Positions 59,101 to 64,000 of a stretch of DNA of 64,000 nucleotides are shown one piece after another. How positions within the stretch are numbered: position 1 is the stretch's first letter; each line of letters opens with the position of its first letter. The position numbers were made by a program, and so were the translations under genes. The stretch covers positions 61,001 to 125,000 of the forward strand of contig CAUJNA010002124.1 in assembly GCA_963377175.1 (NCBI GenBank), read 5' to 3'. This DNA is from Effrenium voratum (Eukaryota; Sar; Dinophyceae; Suessiales; Symbiodiniaceae). The notes under the pieces were generated by a model. The model was given only the letters and a program-made list of their open reading frames with translations. It was not told the DNA's origin and made no database searches.

Positions 59101-61324
59101 GACCTGCAAGCACGATGGAATTGGTAACAGTAGCATTTCCCGTCCACTGCTCCGGAATGGCAGGACACTTCTTGTGGCATTTTGCTTCAGCAGTGTTGAC
59201 TTCCTTTAATTCCTGCAGCATAATGCCGTTGCCGTGTGGAGTCTTGATAGGAGCCTCAAGGTGACAGACTTGTCGCTTCCCGCCACATCGATACGTCGGC
59301 CCTGAGGCGACACGGCCAACAAGATCGGCACCTATGCCCTGGCGGTGCTTGCGCGGTACCACGGCATCCCCTTCTACGTGGCGGCGCCACTGACCACGCT
59401 GGATGCAGCTTGCCCTTGGAGCAAACTCACTGGCTACGGCTTGGCTCAACAGGAGTGGGATTTCATTGGTGTCGTCGAGATGTGTTGGATCATCATGTCA
59501 TTGGTATTTGCGCCCTTGCCGAGGCAAAGATGCGGCATGGCTCAGAGATCCCCATTGAGGAGCTTCATGTCAAAACCGGTGTGGTGCAGCATTTGCAATA
59601 TACATGGAACCAGCTGATCGCATTTCGTTTTCGCCACAAAGCTTTCTCTGTTTCTCCACGACTCTTCCAAGAAGTGTGTCTCAGCACAAACGGGATTGGC
59701 CACCCATGGAAACACAGTCCTTTCTGTCTTGGTTAGCTCACCCTGGACTGCTCAACAAGGCCACGGAACTATCAAGATGCCAAGTTGAACCGGAGAACAT
59801 CTCTTTGCCTGCAACCCGCGAGTCGCTCATTTGGGGAGCAGATTACCACCTAAATCACCATACAAAGTTCTCTGGAGCACTTTGTGTGGCATTTTCTCGA
59901 GTTCTGAGCCATCATTCTGGCAGACCATCTGTAAGATAGAAGTAGACTCCTACTTGAACTCTGTTTCCACACATGTGTCTTGAATATCGAAAACTTGGCA
60001 GCTTCCTGCAAACAGCAGCGTAATTCATGCTGCTAGCAGCAAGCACCATGACTGAGAACATTCTCCCTGTGTCTGTATCGAGCACAAACGTACTCGCTGT
60101 CACTAAGCCAGAACAGCTGTGCGTCTCCCTTTTTCTGAAACAAGATCTGCCAACCAGAGTCTATACTGGTTCATTCTATATAAAATATATTAAGTGTGTA
60201 GAACCGTATCATTCGGTATTTAAATCGTAATCTGCCATAAACAAATTGTGCTTAACCGCGAAACCATACCTATTTCATTTTGTTTTAACCAAAAAACATG
60301 AAGTTTCACTCATACCACCCCATTTCCCTTCCAAATTCCTAATTACTCTATAGTTAAACCGCACAATTCCATACTATCATATGCAATTCATGCTTGGCAA
60401 ACCGCACACACACACACACATGCTTTGGCTTGCTGATACGGTGACACTTTGCCCCTATCCCAAAAACATCCAAGCATTTCTTCCACGTTTGATTGACAGC
60501 TGCAGAGGTGGGTGAGCTGAACCTATTCTTTGTGTTCTTTGTTTTTTGCTGAGGAAACCCAAAAGTCCCCTTTTAAAGGAAACCACCAGGGATGGTTCAT
60601 AGGGGTCATTCCCTCACTCCTTGCTGAGAATAAGCGAGTCTCAAAATCGGATTTGGACCCCCCCAAATGGCGAAACGGTGTCCTTTTGGAGAACCAGAAA
60701 GACCAACCGAGAGGAATGGACTCGGAGTCGACCGTCGCGTTTCGGCCAGGAGCGGCCGGAGGATGAGCTGAGCTCCATGAAGATCAACGGCACGAGTTAT
60801 CGCCTGGCGGCCCCCGGGATCTCCGTGTGGATCCTTGGCCTTCAAGGTGTACCCTCAAAACACAGGACACCGCGACACCCAAATGGCCAAGTGGCTTCTC
60901 TTTGAGTCCTGTCCTTCCGGGCGGTCTCTCTTGGATCTCTTTTGATATTTGGAGACAAGATGCAAGGCTCACGAGCTGAGGAACCCCGCCTTCGACGTCA
61001 CCCCGGCCTCGCTCATCACGGGCATCGTGACTGACCGCGGCCTGGTGCCCAAGGCCAGTCAGGACGGATGGGCGACTCAGATGGCGTCGTCTCAAAGGGG
61101 CTCCTGAAGATTTGTGGCTTTCCTTTTGTTTTCCTTTGTAGCCACCTAAAAAAGGGAACCCTCAAAGCAAGACACCCCAGATAGGTGGCGCAAAGTTTGT
61201 GAATCGAACCAGGGATTTGTATGTCGAGTTGGTGGTGTTTGATTTTCGAGACGGTCTCCCTGTGTAGGACTTCGACGTGGAAGCCTTCCTGGCTTCCAGA
61301 GTGAAGAAGCGAAAGTTAGCGTGA
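49321..61324 (+). CDS. mtnA: Methylthioribose-1-phosphate isomerase (methionine salvage), near-complete
   Basis: Converts 5-methylthioribose-1-phosphate to the ribulose form in cytosolic methionine salvage. Exons: 49321-49383 (ATG), 49755-49811, 49884-49901, 50219-50302, about 54972-55038, 55163-55204, 55406-55468, 55807-55851, 56221-56323, 57169-57215, 57432-57484, 58420-58505, 59307-59404, 59524-59559, 60750-60829, 60981-61053 and 61268-61324 (TGA). Landmarks: [70 protein letters not shown] (catalytic Cys), ETRPYNQ then [20 protein letters not shown] (catalytic Asp), [24 protein letters not shown] and [15 protein letters not shown]. All junctions are in phase except 50302/54972, where about 10 residues (a small exon) are missing. 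The roughly 357 recognised residues compare with about 370 in the eukaryotic enzyme (MRI1). Donors are 11 GC and 5 GA, none GT. Two other genes lie inside intron 4. Confidence 0.95.
50033..50112. repeat. (TA)n microsatellite
   Basis: An almost uninterrupted TA run of about 60 nt flanked by TACATACA units, within intron 3 of the isomerase gene. Shorter TA runs occur at 52805-52822, 56180-56206 and 62209-62222. Confidence 0.95.
50608..51832 (+). CDS. Sperm-tail PG-rich repeat (STPGR) protein nested in an isomerase intron
   Basis: The first exon, 50608-51272, opens with ATG ([20 protein letters not shown]) and is long for this locus. It contains [12 protein letters not shown] and [16 protein letters not shown], typical STPGR motifs, plus a Cys-rich stretch ([21 protein letters not shown]). 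A second exon, 51459-51583, encodes [12 protein letters not shown] and [15 protein letters not shown], a third repeat. A probable third exon, about 51748-51832, encodes [24 protein letters not shown] proteins (ODF3/SHIPPO type) associate with axonemal or other microtubules, so a flagellar role is inferred. I found no stop codon and the 3' end is open. The gene lies on the same strand inside intron 4 of the mtnA-type gene. Sequence just before the ATG (GGTAGCCATGGAGCTCAGG) resembles the spliced leader or a TAG acceptor. Confidence 0.72.
51833..53141. other. Intronic stretch with weak exon candidates
   Basis: Part of isomerase intron 4 between the two nested genes. Possible but unsupported exons: plus 52381-52525 ([20 protein letters not shown]) and plus 52612-52740 ([18 protein letters not shown]). 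On the minus strand 52285-52719 also reads protein-like ([19 protein letters not shown]). The two strands conflict and neither shows a domain, so no gene is called. A short TA run lies at 52805-52822. Confidence 0.4.
53142..54528 (+). CDS. TIR/HET-like domain multi-pass membrane protein nested in an isomerase intron
   Basis: The first visible exon starts after an AG at 53139-53140 and reads [20 protein letters not shown] (TIR-like 'FxSHSW'). Two hydrophobic segments follow ([38 protein letters not shown]), then [40 protein letters not shown] and [14 protein letters not shown]. The DxxCINQ and RLWCxFEL pattern recalls HET and TIR-like domains and is common in dinoflagellate genomes. After an unresolved splice (about 53640 to 53790), the second exon runs to a TGA at 54526-54528. 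It adds further hydrophobic spans ([74 protein letters not shown]). Start codon not identified. A role in signalling or nucleotide-dependent defence is possible but unproven. Same strand as, and wholly inside, intron 4 of the isomerase gene. Confidence 0.7.
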
Positions 61325-62289
61325 TGGGCAAACAAAAAGGGACGCGCTTTGAGAGGCCAGAAACTCAGCGGATAGTCACGACTTTGTGTGCTGTTCTGTA
61401 CAAGAAGGCTTATGTTTATTTCCTCGAACTTCTATCAGCACTGGAGGCTGAGTGGCGCAGATGCGCAAGCCGTTTTGTGCACGTGCCCTGCCAACCATCC
61501 GCTGCCATTTTGCCGAGATGGCGCTCCAGCCTTGAGTCTGGAGGTCAATATTGAACATTGTTGCTAGACGGTGAGCCGAAGCTAGGCCTGCAAGCAGATA
61601 TCAGGTGAGCTGGGACGATCACATTTTTGGAACACCATCCTTGCTCGGCAACAGCAATGCCCAGCCCGCAGCCACATCGCTCCTGCACTGCTTGTGACCT
61701 TCTCGGAGTATTCTCCATGGATTCCCTAGACTGGGATGACACTCCCTGGCCGTGTGCAGAGGCTCCACGAGCGGTTGTTTGACTGCTCTGCCCCTGACTC
61801 GGGACAGGAGTTTTAGCCCTTTGCTATACCATATGAACCAACTTGTAGGGCTCATACCCTCAAGCTGACCTCACCCCAAAGTGCCCAAATCGCAGAGCTG
61901 TGACCAGACCACCGTGTGCGAGCTCCTCACGGACAGTCAAGGGACGCTCCAGCCGCTGGATGAAGAGGCCTGCGGACTCCGTGGCAAGGCATCGTTTGCA
62001 CCGGTATGAATCGGGCAGCGTGTTTATCGAAGAATCTTTAGGCGAATTTTCCCACCAGATTCTCACCGCACCCCCCTCTCTCGATCTTTAGATGGAGGCT
62101 GGAAGAACTTTGTTTGCACACCTGCCCTTCTCTTGTTCAGAATGAGAGCTCACTCAGCCCACTCTCTGCTTGCTGTCTGTTGAAGCATTGTGCTTTGCGG
62201 CGCTAATATATATATATATATATGTATCCCGTTTGTTTTTGGTCACCATCACTTCCTTTCATAGGGACACATCTCACGGAATCGTAAAA
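61325..62289. other. No supportable gene
   Basis: Downstream of the isomerase stop codon. Short frames on both strands (plus 61900-62091, minus 61860-62066) show no domain. A (TA)n run lies at 62209-62222. This stretch should contain the 3' UTR of the isomerase; no AATAAA-type signal is expected or seen, since dinoflagellates lack a conserved one. Confidence 0.5.
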
Positions 62290-62500
62290 CCGCGCAGCGA
62301 GTCAGAGGGTCAGAGCCAGGCCTGGAGCTTCAGCCGCCTCCGCGCGACCGCCCAACGTCTGGCGAGGCGCCTCCGCCTCCCCGTCGCGGGGGAGCGGCGC
62401 TGCGTGGCGCTGGGCTACGACGAGGGCCTGGCGCTGGTCCTGGCGCAGCTGGCGGTGGTGGAGGCGACGCGCTGGGGTGTTTCTGCAAAACCAGAAGTGA
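62290..62500 (+). CDS. Possible exon of an AMP-binding (acyl/aminoacyl-adenylating) enzyme
   Basis: The open frame 62170-62550 contains SFSRLRATAQRLARRLRLP, ERRCVALGYDEGLALVLAQ and LAVVEATRW. The spacing (helix with 'LA..L', then 'g.rVal.....e.lvallAvl.aG') resembles the start of AMP-dependent synthetase/ligase domains. It is GC-rich with strong third-position G/C, like the verified exons. No ATP-binding motif (TSGTTGxPK) or further exon appears before the window ends, so the call rests on a single exon and is tentative. Confidence 0.35.
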
Positions 62501-62769
62501 CACAGGTGTTTCCTTGTGCTGTACAGGGTTTTCTCATTGAGATACCGTGACATGCTTGCATTGTCTTCTTGTCCGGTGCTGTTGCATTGCTGTGGCTTTC
62601 TATATGATTCATATATGTCCAGGGTCGAACACAGCGAAATGCTGCTTGTTCTTACCGTTGCATTTTCACACATCACACGGGCCAACATGACAGCTTTTTG
62701 GATTTTCCTTCACTTAACGTGGTGTGGCCAGTAAATTCTTTTTGTTGAACACACCATATGAAAGCCGGG

Positions 62770-63430
62770 ACTGTCCAAGCCTGCCAGATGACGAGGACAC
62801 GCTCAAGTGCCTTGCTGTCATGATGCATCCACGCCTGTCACAAGACAAGAACCCCCGCCCTTGTGTGTACGGCTGCCAAATGAGAAGAACCAATGCCCAA
62901 GTGCATTGCCGTCATGATGTATCCACACCTGCCAAATGACAAGAAGACATGTTAACGCGGGTTGCCGTCATGATGTCTCCACATTGAACCCCTGCCCATT
63001 TGCCATGCCCTAAGAACACACGCCCAAGTGCTATGCCGTCATGATGAATCCACGACGGCCAAATTAATAGGAACACATGCGCAAGCCCGTCGCCGTCATG
63101 ATGTATCCATGCCTGATGTATCCACGCCTGCCAAATGATAAGACGCCCCGCCCCAGTGCATTGCTGTCATGCCTGTCAAATGACAAGAAGAAGCCCGCCA
63201 TGATGTGACCACGCCTGCCAAATGGTACGAAGACGCTCCCAAGCACGTTGCCGTAATGATGCATCCACGCCTGCCAAATGATAAGAAGCTGTCATGCTGA
63301 ATCCACGCAGGCCAGTTGATAAGAACACACGCCCATGCGCGTTGTGATGCTGATGTATCCACGCCTGCCAACTGATAATTGCCGTCCAGACCGCCAAAAT
63401 TGATAAGAACACGCCCAAGCATGTCATGAA
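62770..63430. repeat. Degenerate minisatellite, unit about 50-70 bp
   Basis: Roughly ten imperfect units share GCCGTCATGATG, TATCCACGCCTGCCAAATGA, (TA/CA)AGAAGA/ACA and CGCCCAAGTGCATT. Unit length varies through internal deletions (for example the short doubled unit near 63105-63130). Every frame is interrupted, so I regard it as non-coding tandem repeat. Confidence 0.85.
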
Positions 63431-64000
63431 AAAGGGGCCCGTTTTCACTCAACACGCGCTTCACCTAGAAGAAATCGCACCTGCAAGTGCCGCCGGCGGT
63501 TTTACGTTGCTGGCGCCTCCTAGCGGCTGGCGCAGGCTGCGTCATTGCAATGCATAGGGCCAGCCCTGTGCCAGCAGCTTCGGATCAGCCAAATCCGTTC
63601 GTTTTTCCAGTTTTCAGCATCGACAGCCCTGCTTTGTTTCACTGTTTCAAGGGAAACGCCTTGGGGTTGCAGCTTTTCCACACCCAACGCAAGATGCTCT
63701 GTGGATCAGCGTCTCCAGCACCCGTGTCGCCCGCATCGCCAGGCCAAGCCCAGGGTTGCCGCTCTGCCGTGTTGGCCTTTAGCATCTATCACCGCTGCAA
63801 GTGAGCGCGCCTACAAGACATGAGACAAGCAAACGATGACGATGCGGATGACACGAAAGGCGCCGCTTTCCATTTCCAGCATCACCACCGCCTAGCGGGA
63901 CATCTTGAGTTCGAAAGAAACCAACCGCAACATGGTGTTTGTTCCCACAAAGTCGCTACTTTGCACCCAACATCACCAGCGGCGCCCAGTTGACTCCTAA
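63431..64000. other. No firm feature to the window end
   Basis: A plus-strand open frame at 63487-63804 is Pro/Ser/Ala-rich without a recognisable domain. It may include an exon (AG at 63662 or nearby), but I cannot support it. Confidence 0.4.

Noticed and set aside
1..64000. tRNA, rRNA or spliced-leader RNA genes
   Set aside because: No cloverleaf or B-box pattern or intact 22-nt leader followed by a GT donor was recognised by eye; a covariance-model scan would be needed to exclude them.

Overview
The window looks like nuclear DNA of a dinoflagellate. Genes are split into many short exons (18 to about 320 nt). Introns mostly start with GC or GA rather than GT, and exons resume directly after AG. 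Repeats are abundant and diverse. Upstream of one gene there are degenerate copies of the dinoflagellate spliced leader. The Ty1/copia element has the coding style common in dinoflagellates (Lys/Gly-rich Gag, a C5-methyltransferase-like domain inside pol). No prokaryotic operon, CRISPR array, rRNA or convincing tRNA was seen. Every gene I can support lies on the plus strand.

Layout: 1-2.9 kb is repeats with no supportable gene. 3.1-5.1 kb holds a PDZ-like gene fragment. 7.0-9.1 kb is an Arg/Asp/Ser-rich protein gene preceded by spliced-leader relics. From 9.1 kb a long coiled-coil gene runs through at least 17 short exons. It is then split by about 15 kb of intron that carries a G/C-rich minisatellite, into which a 12.9 kb Ty1/copia element (14829-27749, 278-bp LTRs about 98% identical) has inserted. 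Its exons resume at 29.2 kb and end near 32.5 kb. 33.5-37.5 kb holds weaker exons of unknown function. 37.8-41.0 kb is a cleanly phased seven-exon gene for a putative secreted protein of unknown family. 41.4-46.9 kb carries unassigned exons and then the C-terminal part of the helicase core of a SKI2/MTR4-like RNA helicase, followed by a small degenerate LTR element (47017-48951).

49.3-61.3 kb is an essentially complete methylthioribose-1-phosphate isomerase gene (MRI1/mtnA, methionine salvage), with 17 recognised exons and not one GT donor. Its fourth intron contains two other same-strand genes: a sperm-tail PG-rich-repeat protein and a TIR/HET-like multi-pass membrane protein. 61.3-64 kb has a possible AMP-binding-enzyme exon and a degenerate minisatellite.

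Most interesting: the nested genes and all-GC/GA splicing of MRI1; spliced-leader 3' halves inside the terminal repeats of two different LTR elements; the methyltransferase-like domain and a roughly 4 kb accessory ORF in the copia element. All exon boundaries were read by eye from reading frame, phase and family similarity; transcripts would be needed to confirm them.
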